NCBI RefSeq assembly: GCF_002078015.1
Contig: NZ_LWBP01000199.1
Coordinates: 186,001-250,000, forward strand
Direction: 5' to 3'
Source: Niastella populi
GTDB lineage: Bacteria > Bacteroidota > Bacteroidia > Chitinophagales > Chitinophagaceae
Length of the DNA stretch: 64,000 bases
Shown here piece after piece: positions 47,566 through 56,673 of the stretch; position 1 is the first letter of the stretch; every line of letters begins with the position of its first letter. The notes beneath the pieces are model-generated. The model made no database searches. It was not told where the DNA came from and was given only the letters and a program-made list of their open reading frames with translations. The position numbers were made by a program, and so were the translations under genes.

Positions 47566-47946
47566 TTAGGCTATATGGCTCGCAAAGTGCGAGAACTCCT
47601 GCTTTACATCGTGCAGGGTATTTTCCAGTTGCTGATAATCGTTGAATAATTTTTCGTGATCGGAGGTCGTGTCGTCTGCCAGTTGCCCATTTGTTTCAGC
47701 CATTTCCGTGTTGAGCTTACGGTGGTGATGTTTGATGGCTTGCTTGAGGTCGTGAATGTTAATGAGCTGAATGTGGAACTGATTGTCGAGGTGTTCAATT
47801 TCCAGGAGGATGTCTCTGTTGGTTTGGTGCCCGGCAAGATCCTGGAGGCGATGTTTAAGTTGACCGAATTCATCTCGGTAAGAACGCAATGTCTCCCTCC
47901 AGGCATTGCATTCTCTTGATAGCTGTGCGATATCAGTAGTTACCAT
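47566..47946 (-). CDS. Hypothetical coiled-coil protein
   Basis: 126 aa, MVTTDIAQLSRECNAWRETL. Almost entirely helical with heptad-like spacing (LKHRLQDLAGHQTNRDILLE, LDNQFHIQLINIHDLKQAIK), so probably a small cytoplasmic coiled coil. I do not recognise a family. The last codons contain tctcgcactttgcgag, an inverted sequence resembling the core of the spacer repeats. Transcribed alone on the minus strand. Confidence 0.7.
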   Translation of the reverse strand: MVTTDIAQLSRECNAWRETLRSYRDEFGQLKHRLQDLAGHQTNRDILLEIEHLDNQFHIQLINIHDLKQAIKHHHRKLNTEMAETNGQLADDTTSDHEKLFNDYQQLENTLHDVKQEFSHFASHIA

Positions 47947-48212
47947 GGGAGAAAATTTATAAATGAAGAAATAAAAGAGCTTCTATTATAGTTGGTCGGT
48001 AAGGTGTACGACGGAGTGGTAATCTAATTTAAGAAACATTTGCCGAATAAAATGGGGAAAGGACATAAAAATTATAAACCGGTTGTTAACGGCGGGGAAC
48101 CGGTTTCTGCTCTTTATTTTTAGCCATGGCGCTAAAGAATATATACAAATTTCTGAAATTCACCAGGTTGCCGGGGGGTAAGTTTTTGAGGATCTCAAGG
48201 CTTTGTATGCTG

Positions 48213-48815
48213 TTAAGGGTTGCACGGCAGGCTTTGGCCCGATTGAATATCCTTTTCAAGTTTTGACAGCTTTTCGATGGTATTCAGTTTTTTTTTATAC
48301 CTGCCAATACCTAATTTAATTGAAAGTGTGGCCACCAGCCTGAGAAAAAAAATATAAACCCTGAACCGGCAAAAAGGTATTGCTTTGAAAAGCGTTAAAT
48401 AACATTCTTTGATCTTCTCTTTATACTGGCCAGGTATGGAACCATTTTGAGGATCTGACGTTAACTTTTCTGAAGTGTATAACAATTTTGACGGCAGGCT
48501 TCTAACAGTACTGAATTTTATAAGTTCGGGATGGAGGAGATCGAAATATTTGATAATGGCATTTAAACTCATTAAGAACTGCTGATACTTTATGGCTTCT
48601 TCAAATGAAAGCTGTGTTTTAACATTGGCAGAAAGAAATATTGCCACCTCGGTTCGTAACTCGCGGAATTTATGTATTGACTGGCCTACGTAATAAACCC
48701 TGATAAAAGTAACGTACTGATAAATAAAGAATACGGTAAGGATAATTAATATGCTTATGAATAACCACATAGAATACTGTTTTAGTTTATTTCTTACGGT
48801 ACCCGATTTCTTCAC
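48213..48815 (-). CDS. Hypothetical membrane protein
   Basis: 200 aa from a GTG at 48815 (MKKSGTVRNKLKQYSMWLFI); an ATG at 48770 is the alternative. The GTG start overlaps the end of the upstream 79-aa gene by 29 bp, which suggests translational coupling. One membrane helix at about 15-38 (MWLFISILIILTVFFIYQYV) is followed by a mostly helical, basic region and a second, weaker hydrophobic patch at about 150-165. Family and function not recognised. Confidence 0.6.
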   Translation of the reverse strand: MKKSGTVRNKLKQYSMWLFISILIILTVFFIYQYVTFIRVYYVGQSIHKFRELRTEVAIFLSANVKTQLSFEEAIKYQQFLMSLNAIIKYFDLLHPELIKFSTVRSLPSKLLYTSEKLTSDPQNGSIPGQYKEKIKECYLTLFKAIPFCRFRVYIFFLRLVATLSIKLGIGRYKKKLNTIEKLSKLEKDIQSGQSLPCNP

Positions 48816-49026
48816 TGATCATGAATATAAACCTGTCAGAAAGCTTCTGTTCCCTGTCGACAAGCCTTTTTATTTCTTCATTTTTCGCTTTCAGCACTTT
48901 CCTAAACCACAGGAACTGCAGGATCAATGTTGCAATTACGAGGGTTAATACCAGGCCGATATAAGGCCCGTAATAGTGAACGATTTCAGATAAGGTTGGC
49001 AACCTCGCACTTAATCCTTCCTTCAT
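48787..49026 (-). CDS. Small single-span membrane protein with coiled-coil tail
   Basis: 79 aa. A membrane helix at about 20-43 (YIGLVLTLVIATLILQFLWF) is followed by a charged helical segment (KVLKAKNEEIKRLVDREQKL). No family recognised. The 29-bp overlap with the next gene indicates that the two products are made together, perhaps as a pair. A TATGTTTG -7-like box lies just upstream on the minus strand (49034-49041), only 8 bp from the ATG, so the mRNA could have almost no leader. Confidence 0.6.
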   Translation of the reverse strand: MKEGLSARLPTLSEIVHYYGPYIGLVLTLVIATLILQFLWFRKVLKAKNEEIKRLVDREQKLSDRFIFMISEEIGYRKK

Positions 49027-49121
49027 TTTTACCCAAACATATTATTTTTTTTAATGCCTCTTTCCCTCATCCTCCATTTCTTGTCCAACATCAATTTCCA
49101 AATTATTAAATTTGCCAATCA

Positions 49122-51131
49122 ATGATCAGTCAGCAAACCATACAGCAGATTTTAAGCCGCATAGATATAATTGAAATTGTAGGCGGTTTTATAAAATTGA
49201 AGAAGAGAGGCGCTAATTACCTGGGGCTTTGCCCGTTCCATGGTGAAAAAACACCTTCTTTCACCGTTTCTCCGGCCAAGGAGATCTATAAGTGTTTTGG
49301 CTGCGGCCGCAGCGGTAATACCATCAGCTTCATTATGGAGCATGAGAAGTATTCCTATGTGGAAGCCCTGCGCTGGCTTGCTGCAAAGTATAATGTTGAA
49401 GTGGAGGAAACAGCCGTCAGCCCCGAAGTTAAGCAACAGCAGATGGTGGCCGACAGCCTTTTCATCCTGAATAATTTCGCCCGGCAGTACTTCTCTAAAA
49501 ACCTGTTCGAAAGCGAGGAAGGCCAGGCCATTGGTTTAAGCTACCTCAAAGAACGTGGTTTCAGGGAAGAGATCATGGAGCGCTTTCAACTGGGGTATTG
49601 TTTGCAAACCCGCGATTCCTTTGCGCAAACCGCGCTTGCCGCCCAGTACAGTATCGAGAACCTGCAAAAGAGCGGATTGGTAGTGGTGCGTGACGATAAA
49701 CCGCTGGATAATTACCGCGGCCGTATCATTTTCCCGGTGCATAACCAAACGGGCAAGGTGATCGGTTTTGGGGCCCGCATCATTGGTAAAAGCGACCGGG
49801 CGCCCAAATACATCAACACGCCTGAGAACGAAGTATATATAAAGAGCAAGATCCTGTACGGAACATACTTTGCCCGGCAGGCCATCGATAAGTTCGATGA
49901 ATGTTTACTGGTTGAAGGGTATACCGATGTGCTTTCACTGCACCAGGCCGGCATAGAGAACGTAGTGGCTTCGGGCGGTACTTCGCTTACCATGGACCAG
50001 CTGCGGCTTATAAAGAAGTACACCAATAACCTCACCATCATTTATGACGGCGATGCCGCCGGCGTAAAAGCCGCCCTGCGTGGTTTGGATATGGCCCTCG
50101 AAGAAGGCCTGAATGTAAAGCTGGTATTGATCCCCGATAAGGAAGACCCCGATAGTTATGTAAATAAAGTGGGCGCAGCCAGCTTCCGCGATTTTATCGA
50201 TAAGAATAAAAAAGACTTCATCTTATTTCAACTCGAAGTACAGATGAAGGATGTGGGCAACGATGCCAGTAAAAAAGCAGCGGTAGTGACCCACGTAGCC
50301 GAAACCATTGCCAAGATCAACAAGCTCGAAGATTTTACCAAACAGCAGGATTATATCAAAAAGTGCGCTGAACTATTGCGTATAGAAGAGGGCGGACTGG
50401 TTAACCTGGTGAATAAATTCATCAGGGAAAAAGTGGCTAAGGACGAAGCGAAACATCAACAGCAACCTGCAGATTTCGGCCAGTATTATGAAGATAATGC
50501 AATGCAGGGCGAAGCTGGCAATTACAGTGATGAAAGCTTCAATCTCATCTTCAAACATGAAATGCAGGAAAAGGCGCTTTTGAAAATTTTGCTTGAACAT
50601 GGCATGACGCCCTGGGACCATCAGCAAAAAATAGCCGAGTATATCTTCAATGAGGCCATCGTTGAAGAAATGCTGGAGAATCAAACGATCGCAAAGATCA
50701 TGAAGATGTATAAGGATATGATGGCCAGTAACCAGGAGCCAACCGATAAAGACTTTATATTCTCCCAGGAAAATGATATCAGTACGCTGGTGGTAAGTTT
50801 ATTGAACTCACCATATGAATTAAGCGAACGCTGGCAGGCTGAAGCGCAGCAATTCTCTTCACTGGAACAGGGCTTTAGAAAATACCTGAACATGGAATAC
50901 AAGCACAAGCCCCTGACGAAAGAGGAGAAAACGTATAAAGATGATGTAATATCCACCTTGCAGCACCTGAAGCTGAAAAAGATAAAACACCTGATGGAAC
51001 AAAACCTCGGCGACCTGGAAGCCAATAATTCTTACGAGAAGTTTCTGGAATTATTACCACCGCATCTGCACATCAAGGAAATGGAAATGGAGATCACGAA
51101 GATGACGGGTATAGTATTTAAAAAGCTTTAA
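49122..51131 (+). CDS. dnaG: DNA primase DnaG
   Basis: 669 aa. It makes RNA primers for DNA replication. The CHC2 zinc ribbon has Cys37, His40, Cys58 and Cys61 (LCPFHGEKTP, KCFGCGRSG). The RNA polymerase/Toprim core follows, with GFGARIIG, the catalytic LLVEGYTDVLSLHQAG and the metal-binding IIYDGDAAG. The C-terminal DnaB-binding part is divergent, as usual in Bacteroidota. A taaatttg box (49107-49114) matches the -7 consensus and ends 7 bp before the ATG, so a leaderless or nearly leaderless mRNA is possible. Confidence 0.95.
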   Translation: MISQQTIQQILSRIDIIEIVGGFIKLKKRGANYLGLCPFHGEKTPSFTVSPAKEIYKCFGCGRSGNTISFIMEHEKYSYVEALRWLAAKYNVEVEETAVSPEVKQQQMVADSLFILNNFARQYFSKNLFESEEGQAIGLSYLKERGFREEIMERFQLGYCLQTRDSFAQTALAAQYSIENLQKSGLVVVRDDKPLDNYRGRIIFPVHNQTGKVIGFGARIIGKSDRAPKYINTPENEVYIKSKILYGTYFARQAIDKFDECLLVEGYTDVLSLHQAGIENVVASGGTSLTMDQLRLIKKYTNNLTIIYDGDAAGVKAALRGLDMALEEGLNVKLVLIPDKEDPDSYVNKVGAASFRDFIDKNKKDFILFQLEVQMKDVGNDASKKAAVVTHVAETIAKINKLEDFTKQQDYIKKCAELLRIEEGGLVNLVNKFIREKVAKDEAKHQQQPADFGQYYEDNAMQGEAGNYSDESFNLIFKHEMQEKALLKILLEHGMTPWDHQQKIAEYIFNEAIVEEMLENQTIAKIMKMYKDMMASNQEPTDKDFIFSQENDISTLVVSLLNSPYELSERWQAEAQQFSSLEQGFRKYLNMEYKHKPLTKEEKTYKDDVISTLQHLKLKKIKHLMEQNLGDLEANNSYEKFLELLPPHLHIKEMEMEITKMTGIVFKKL

Positions 51132-51235
51132 AGGCAAAAGAGAGATAGAAAGCCTGAAATTAATCAGCGACTCCGGATTTTAGCCATTTGCGTGTAGCGT
51201 TAAGCGTTCGGCGTTGAGCCCTCCCTTTTAACGAA

Positions 51236-51271
51236 TTAACCCCGCTCCGGACTTCATCCTGGCGGGGTTAA
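51236..51271. terminator. Terminator between dnaG and the DUF3052-like gene
   Basis: ttaaccccgc (51236-51245) pairs perfectly with gcggggttaa (51262-51271), with a 16-nt loop. It lies between two converging genes and may serve both; the T-run is weak on either side. Confidence 0.6.
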
Positions 51272-51344
51272 AAATTAATTTAATTTGCTGTCGTGATGAG
51301 ACAGTTTACATGCTTAGTTAAAAATGCACGGGAAAATGTTGATC

Positions 51345-51797
51345 TTAATTTACCATTGCAGGCGCAGGAGCAACTGATCTCTTTCTGCCACCAGCACTGG
51401 CTTTTACTGTGGGGGTGGCCCTGTTGAACCGGACAGCGGTCCATACATGGTCTAAAGCCACTTCACCAGCGTTATCAAAGCCGGCGTTTTTTACGCCATC
51501 CCAACTGCATCCCCTGCTGAGGTCGGTAGCAATTTTTGAAGTGCTTTTTGGATAAGCAATCCAGAACTTGCTTTCTTCCTGGAGGGCGGGAAGAACATCC
51601 CTTAAAATGCAGTTTAATTGATTTTCGTTTACTGCGAACACCAGAGCAAAGTCAATCTTACGGGTTTTTAACAGTGGTGTTACATTTTTGGCAAACGATA
51701 ATTTGGCAAATTGCTTCTCAATAGAGGAAGGCAAACCCTGAATTAAAACGTTCTTTTCTTCCTGTAATTGAAGCTTTTCTAACAAATTTTGCGACAT
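51345..51797 (-). CDS. DUF3052-like protein
   Basis: 150 aa. LLKTRKIDFALVFAVNENQL, LQEESKFWIAYPKSTSKIAT and GEVALDHVWTAVRFN match the layout of small DUF3052-type proteins, with a Rossmann-like alternation of strands and helices. Function unknown. The C-terminus (KASAGGRKRSVAPAPAMVN) is disordered. A tacctttg -7-like box lies 53 bp upstream. Transcribed alone, convergent with dnaG. Confidence 0.75.
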   Translation of the reverse strand: MSQNLLEKLQLQEEKNVLIQGLPSSIEKQFAKLSFAKNVTPLLKTRKIDFALVFAVNENQLNCILRDVLPALQEESKFWIAYPKSTSKIATDLSRGCSWDGVKNAGFDNAGEVALDHVWTAVRFNRATPTVKASAGGRKRSVAPAPAMVN

Positions 51798-52428
51798 GCC
51801 GAAGGTTTTTGTAATAAGCTTTTCAGGTTATAAAAAATAGACGGGATTGCAAAGGTATGAAATGTTGTTCACGGGATAAAAAAAAAATAACAACATTGGT
51901 GCAGCGTATTAAAATCTGCACCAAATGCTGTTAAAATTTATAGGATGGGTTTAATCTAAAACCGTCAGCCTCAGGCTGCAAGCCGTTATCGCCTGCAAAT
52001 ACCGAGGTTATAAAAAATATTGGTGAACAGGTGTAGCTAAAGTGTTTTGCCACTCAAAAAAACCGCTAAACCCCTTCATATAATGAATTGTATTATGTGT
52101 ACTAATGACAAAAATGACATTCCATCAGCTTGCAACACCGCCTGAACTTAAAGCTGTATACTTCATCTCGCCTCAGGCTTTAAACTTTAACCTTTAGCCT
52201 GCATTGTATTAGCGTGCGGCGTGCAGCTGTATTTCCCTGTATTTGTATTCGCTTTAGGCTTTGGGCTTTCTCCTTTCGCCTGTATTTGTATTCGCGTGCA
52301 GCTTGCAGCCGTATTTGTATTCACTTAGAACTTTAAACTAAGAACTGCGAACTATGAACTATAAACTGCGAACTGCGAACTATGAACTATAAACTGCGAA
52401 CTGCGAACTATGAACTGTGAACTATGAA
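51798..52428. repeat. Spacer with several low-complexity repeats
   Basis: 631 bp without a gene. From about 52200 it becomes repetitive: ctgtatttgtattcgc recurs three times at 52240-52320. Two exact 28-bp tandem units (52345-52372 and 52373-52400) built from the word gaactatgaactataaactg follow, and then a partial third. The repeat runs into the stop of the amidase gene (52429). A caaaggta box at 51850-51857 is the likely -7 element of the DUF3052-like gene (minus strand). Confidence 0.7.
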
Positions 52429-54231
52429 CTATTCCAGATTTATCTTCCTGAAACGGTGACTATCATTATCGGTAACATTGGTGTTCACTGCAAATAATGT
52501 CCATTGCTGACGGCTTTTGCCTGTATAACCGGTTTGCAATACTGCCGCGCCATTGTTAGCCGAACCGGCAAATACGTCAAGCACTTTGCCGCTTGCTTTA
52601 TTAACCAGTTTGCATTCGCCTTTATTACCAACTTCGATTAATCGCCACAGTTGGCTGTCATTCTCTTTTGTATCTTTTAAACAGATCTGAACATGTTCTT
52701 TGGTTCCGCCCGGCACATCGAGGGCGCGACCGCTTACCATACTGGTGATGCGGTACCACCCCTCCCCTGCATAATCGAAACGCCAGCACTGACAGTTCAA
52801 CCCGCTCCAGGCCGTTTGGGTAACCTTAGCCAGTTGATTGCCCGAGCAATTGCGGGTGTTCAATACTTTTTTACTGCTCACATTGGTAATGCGGTAAACG
52901 CCATTGGCAACGGTCATGAATTTTATTTCCTTTCCATCCTCTATCGTTTCTTTCTGCATAACGAAGTCGGCATACTTGTGCCAGTTCCAGTATTTACCGG
53001 GGTCTGTATGGGTTTGACCATTGAAATGCTGATGTCCTTTTATACTGAAAGCTGCCGACAGCAGGTGGGCCCCGGCCGAAGCAGCGCCGCGGTAACAGGT
53101 TGTTTCATCGATGGAACGCCGGGCACAGATATCACGCACCAATGCAGCCGAAGAGCGGTATAGTTTGTCTGTGTACCATTTATTACCGTTCTGAATATAT
53201 CCTTCATGTTCGATCCCTATTGTATAAGCATTGGCATTTTGTGCATGCAATGCCATATCGCCTTCTTTCACCATTTGCGTTATTTGTCCATCGCCCGACC
53301 GTACAATGTAATGCGATGATCGGTGTGCGCCGCTATTCCTGAACCAGGAAATAGTGGCGGCATAACTTCCCTGCGTAGTATGAATGGTTACATGGGTGAT
53401 CTTGCTGCCATTGCGCCCGCTTTGGTAATTGCTGTTGTTTGCTTTTACGTACAGCGCCGGCTTATAATCTGCCTCCGTTACTACAGCCTCATGAGTGCTG
53501 ACTGCAGTTTCTACATGCGTAGCCGGGATGATAGCGGTGGTAAAGGGTTGCACCGTTTTGTTATTGCCGTATGCAATGCTGTCCTTCTCTACGTTGATCT
53601 CGATGGCCGGTGATCGTAGTTTTTTCAATAAAGGCGCCGGGAAGATCTGTTCCATCCCGATCTTAACCGGCGCTCTTTTCAGCGAAGCGGTAGTAAACCC
53701 GTTTCGCAAGTGATCATATATATCATATTTGTACAGGGCCAATGCATACCTGTTGATCACCGAACTGTCGTTGGGAAACTCAGCCAGTTTATCAAATATC
53801 TCCGCAAACGCTTCCGGGCTGAGCTTTACATCAATTTGTTTGAAGCTGGCTTCACGGCTCAGGAACTTGGCTACCGCAAGGATCTGTAACCGAACATCTT
53901 TGTTGTATTGCTCAGGTGTAATGTTGCTGCTGTTGCAAACCGTTAGCAGGTTGTTTTTGAAATAACCGCGGCCGTTCTCAACAAGTGCGAACAACCCATA
54001 CCGTTGTGGCATCCCGGTGCAGTTACCGGCATCGGTTGCAGACGGCTGCAGGTTCGTCATGCGTGAGGCAGAATAAGCTGCCGCTTCCAGTACGCCGTTC
54101 GGAATGTTTGGATAGCGCCAGTAAGCCTCTTCAAAATATGTTTCCAAACCTAAAATGGTTTGTTGTGCCTGTACCAGCAAATGAAACATGATTCCCACGG
54201 TAGTTAGTGCAAGCAATTTCAGCTTTCTCAT
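52429..54231 (-). CDS. N-acetylmuramoyl-L-alanine amidase with C-terminal ricin-type lectin domain
   Basis: 600 aa. A signal peptide (1-22) leads to an extracytoplasmic protein. The N-terminal part (about 25-190) is helical, begins LGLETYFEEAYWRYPNIPNG and contains a short YGLFALVENG segment; I do not recognise it. An Amidase_2 domain lies at about 275-410 with zinc-ligand His residues (THVTIHTTQG, IEHEGY, IKGHQHFNGQTHTDPGKYWN). A ricin B-type domain follows at about 434-580, with the QxW-like repeats CQCWRFDYAG, SQLWRLIEVG and RQQWTLFAV. It would cleave peptidoglycan between MurNAc and the stem peptide, possibly on bound wall sugars. Confidence 0.9.
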   Translation of the reverse strand: MRKLKLLALTTVGIMFHLLVQAQQTILGLETYFEEAYWRYPNIPNGVLEAAAYSASRMTNLQPSATDAGNCTGMPQRYGLFALVENGRGYFKNNLLTVCNSSNITPEQYNKDVRLQILAVAKFLSREASFKQIDVKLSPEAFAEIFDKLAEFPNDSSVINRYALALYKYDIYDHLRNGFTTASLKRAPVKIGMEQIFPAPLLKKLRSPAIEINVEKDSIAYGNNKTVQPFTTAIIPATHVETAVSTHEAVVTEADYKPALYVKANNSNYQSGRNGSKITHVTIHTTQGSYAATISWFRNSGAHRSSHYIVRSGDGQITQMVKEGDMALHAQNANAYTIGIEHEGYIQNGNKWYTDKLYRSSAALVRDICARRSIDETTCYRGAASAGAHLLSAAFSIKGHQHFNGQTHTDPGKYWNWHKYADFVMQKETIEDGKEIKFMTVANGVYRITNVSSKKVLNTRNCSGNQLAKVTQTAWSGLNCQCWRFDYAGEGWYRITSMVSGRALDVPGGTKEHVQICLKDTKENDSQLWRLIEVGNKGECKLVNKASGKVLDVFAGSANNGAAVLQTGYTGKSRQQWTLFAVNTNVTDNDSHRFRKINLE

Positions 54232-54805
54232 AAATACACGGGTTTATTTTATACTAAGTTTTAAGTAAACTTTCCTGCTTTATAGATGATGGTTTGGTTA
54301 CACTTTTATAACGGCGGTGTGCCGCAATCGCCCTTAACGAATGCAAGATCTTACTGCAAACTGTTGGCATTGCCAATAGCAGACCCGGTAATCATTGCCG
54401 ATTAACGATTGACGATTTACGATATAGCGGATATATGGACCTTTCCGACGGTGCTGTTATTCTAAGATCCGGTGTGGGGTAAACGTACCGGTAGTGTAAA
54501 ACGGGTAAGATAAATCAGACGATAACCGCGTATACATATAACAGCTTGTTCAGGCTAAGATGCTGTTGCGAAATTACAGGGGGGTAGAAAACAAGCTATG
54601 TGCCACTTTTATGATTACAAATCATAAAAAAGGTTAGAAAGCAGTTAGATTATGCACATTCAGATAAACTGTATGCGATTATTACGGAAAACCATAGTAA
54701 ATATACCCGGCAGACCCATTCATAAGAAAACTTGCAGTATTTTTTCGGAACATAAAAAAAGCGCTCCCACAAAGTGGAGCGCCCTGGTAATATTATAAAA
54801 AACCA
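54232..54805. other. Gene-free spacer upstream of the amidase gene
   Basis: 574 bp. Apart from a short word repeat at 54393-54427 (gattaacgattgacgattta) and the M48 terminator at its left end I see no structure, RNA gene or coding frame. Confidence 0.5.
54753..54784 (-). terminator. Terminator of the M48 protease gene
   Basis: gcgctccca (54761-54769) pairs with tggagcgc (54775-54782); on the minus strand it is followed by ttttttt. It lies 21 bp after the stop at 54806. Confidence 0.8.
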
Positions 54806-55627
54806 CTATTTGCCAACAGGTTTGTAGTATTTCATAGCTTCAGGCATCAATTCACGCAGCCTGGCTATACGGGTATCTTCGGCCGGGTGGGTGCTCAGGA
54901 ACTCTGGTGGTTTAGACCCTCCTGAGGCGGCCTTCATTCTTTCCCATAAAGGAATAGCTTCCTGTGGATTGTAACCGGCCATTGCCGAGAATATAAGGCC
55001 ATAGCGGTCGGCTTCCAGCTCCTGTTTACGGGAAAAAGGCAATAAGGCGCCTACATTGCTGCCGATACCATAGGCGCTCAGCAGAATGTTCTGCGCAGCG
55101 GCGCTTTTATTGGCAATGGCAGTTTGTAAGGCCACACCGCCCAACTGCTGCAGCGAAGCCTGGCTCATTCTTTCATTACCGTGTTTGGCAAGGGCGTGGG
55201 CAATTTCATGGCCAACCACCACCGCCAGCGCGGCTTCGTTCTGTGTAATGGGCAATAAACCGGTATATACTACGATCTTACCGCCGGGCATACACCAGGC
55301 ATTCACTTCTTTCGAATCAACCAGGTTGTATTCCCATTTATAGCCCTCCAGTTCTTTTGTCAGGCCTTTCTGGGAATAATACCGATTGATGGCCTGTACA
55401 AGCCTGGCGCCTACCCTGCGCACCATTTCAGCGTCTTTATTGGCGCTGGCGCTTACTACTTTATTCTCGGTTAAAAACTGCTGGTATTGCTGGGCGGCCA
55501 TTGACTGAATGTCGGCTTCATTGTACAACGATAATTGATTCCTGCCTGTAATTGAGTTCTGCGAGCAGGAAGCTATGCCTGTTGCCAAAACAGCGGCAAA
55601 CATAACTTTATACATGACTTGTTTCAT
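54806..55627 (-). CDS. M48 family metallopeptidase lipoprotein
   Basis: 273 aa. A signal peptide ends in lipobox IASC (Cys21). The zinc-binding HEIAH lies at 140-144 (VVVGHEIAHALAKHG), with the third ligand Glu in KQELEADRYGLIF. The pattern AWCMPGGKIVVYTGLL before the active site and FLSTHPAEDTRIARL at the end are typical of LoiP/YcaL-like M48 proteases. It probably degrades damaged envelope proteins in the periplasm. It has its own promoter and terminator and is monocistronic. Confidence 0.93.
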   Translation of the reverse strand: MKQVMYKVMFAAVLATGIASCSQNSITGRNQLSLYNEADIQSMAAQQYQQFLTENKVVSASANKDAEMVRRVGARLVQAINRYYSQKGLTKELEGYKWEYNLVDSKEVNAWCMPGGKIVVYTGLLPITQNEAALAVVVGHEIAHALAKHGNERMSQASLQQLGGVALQTAIANKSAAAQNILLSAYGIGSNVGALLPFSRKQELEADRYGLIFSAMAGYNPQEAIPLWERMKAASGGSKPPEFLSTHPAEDTRIARLRELMPEAMKYYKPVGK

Positions 55628-55731
55628 TTCCTTGTGTATTTACTTCATTTTATTTAAACAATCCTTATACCAACCTGTTCGGTGAAACAACAAATTCCTG
55701 TGTTGACCGCAGAATGTAACTCATTCTTTTA

Positions 55732-55763
55732 CAAACTTATAAAATCAAAGCAATACCATCAAA
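55732..55763 (-). promoter_or_regulatory. Promoter of the M48 protease gene
   Basis: On the minus strand, TTTG (55760-55763) and TAAGTTTG (55732-55739) are separated by 20 bp, matching the Bacteroidota -33 TTTG / -7 TAnnTTTG consensus. The leader would be about 100 nt. Confidence 0.6.
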
Positions 55764-55870
55764 TTAAGAAAATCAACAAGGTTATTTTTAAATAATAACA
55801 ATTATTGATGTGTAGGTGGGAATTAATTGCCACAAATAGCCTACCGCCCGCTTACCGTGTAACGGCAAAC

Positions 55871-55917
55871 TGAACAACTGAACAACTGAACAACTGAACA
55901 CTGAACAACTGAACAAC
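55871..55917. repeat. Octamer tandem repeat ('ctgaacaa')
   Basis: About six copies of ctgaacaa, with one deletion to ctgaaca in the fourth. Same word as at 25180-25256 and 41477-41575. It lies upstream of the M48 gene and about 20 bp downstream of the plsY stop. Confidence 0.8.
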
Positions 55918-55940
55918 TCAGGAATGCCTATGAATTATGT

Positions 55941-56594
55941 CTATTTACTGCGTCTCCGTTCTTTACGGCGATCGCGGTACTTTAAGATAGGCACTTTGCT
56001 TTCGCTGCCGCGCAATAAACGGGTGATGTTCTTTTGATGAGTGAGCACTACCAGCAGGGCCACAGCAATGGCAAAAGCCCTGTACAATGGTTCTTTTTCA
56101 TTGAAGATGACGAGAATGAAAACCGCGAAGGCTATGCTGGCTAAAATAGAGCTGAGTGATACAAACCGGGTAAGGTACAATACCACCAGGAAAATGCCCA
56201 CACACAGTACAGCCACCAGGGGCTGAATGGCGAGGATCATTCCAAACAGGGTGGCAACTCCTTTTCCGCCCCGGAAATCGGCCCAGATAGGGAATATATG
56301 ACCCACTACGGCGGCCAAACCAAGACCAACCATAAAGTTGGTTCTTTCCAACTCGCTGTGCGTATAATATGGGAGAAGAATGTATAAACTGGTAGCGGCT
56401 ACGCCCTTGAGCATGTCAATGATCATGACAAATGTGCCCCAGCGGGAGCCTAAAACACGGAAAGTATTGGTAGCACCGGCATTTCCACTGCCGTAATCAC
56501 GGATATCGATTCCAAAAAATGCTTTACTAACCCAAACTGCTGTTGGAATAGAGCCGATCAAATATGCTATTACAATGAGTAAAGCTTCTTTCAT
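55941..56594 (-). CDS. plsY: Acyl-phosphate:glycerol-3-phosphate acyltransferase PlsY
   Basis: 217 aa inner-membrane protein. It adds the first acyl chain to glycerol-3-phosphate in phospholipid synthesis. Family motifs are present: YLIGSIPTAVWVSK at the start, GSGNAGATNTFRVLG at about 36-50, and the phosphate-binding FRGGKGVATLFG at about 107-118. About five membrane helices are visible. The basic C-terminus (KYRDRRKERRRSK) is an extension. It lies 79 bp downstream of prmA in the same direction. Confidence 0.95.
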   Translation of the reverse strand: MKEALLIVIAYLIGSIPTAVWVSKAFFGIDIRDYGSGNAGATNTFRVLGSRWGTFVMIIDMLKGVAATSLYILLPYYTHSELERTNFMVGLGLAAVVGHIFPIWADFRGGKGVATLFGMILAIQPLVAVLCVGIFLVVLYLTRFVSLSSILASIAFAVFILVIFNEKEPLYRAFAIAVALLVVLTHQKNITRLLRGSESKVPILKYRDRRKERRRSK

Positions 56595-56673
56595 TGAATA
56601 GTTGGTTGAAGTTAGATAACGAAAATATGGAAAAAAAGTTAATTAATTGATAACTATAAGGTTCCCGGAGTTA

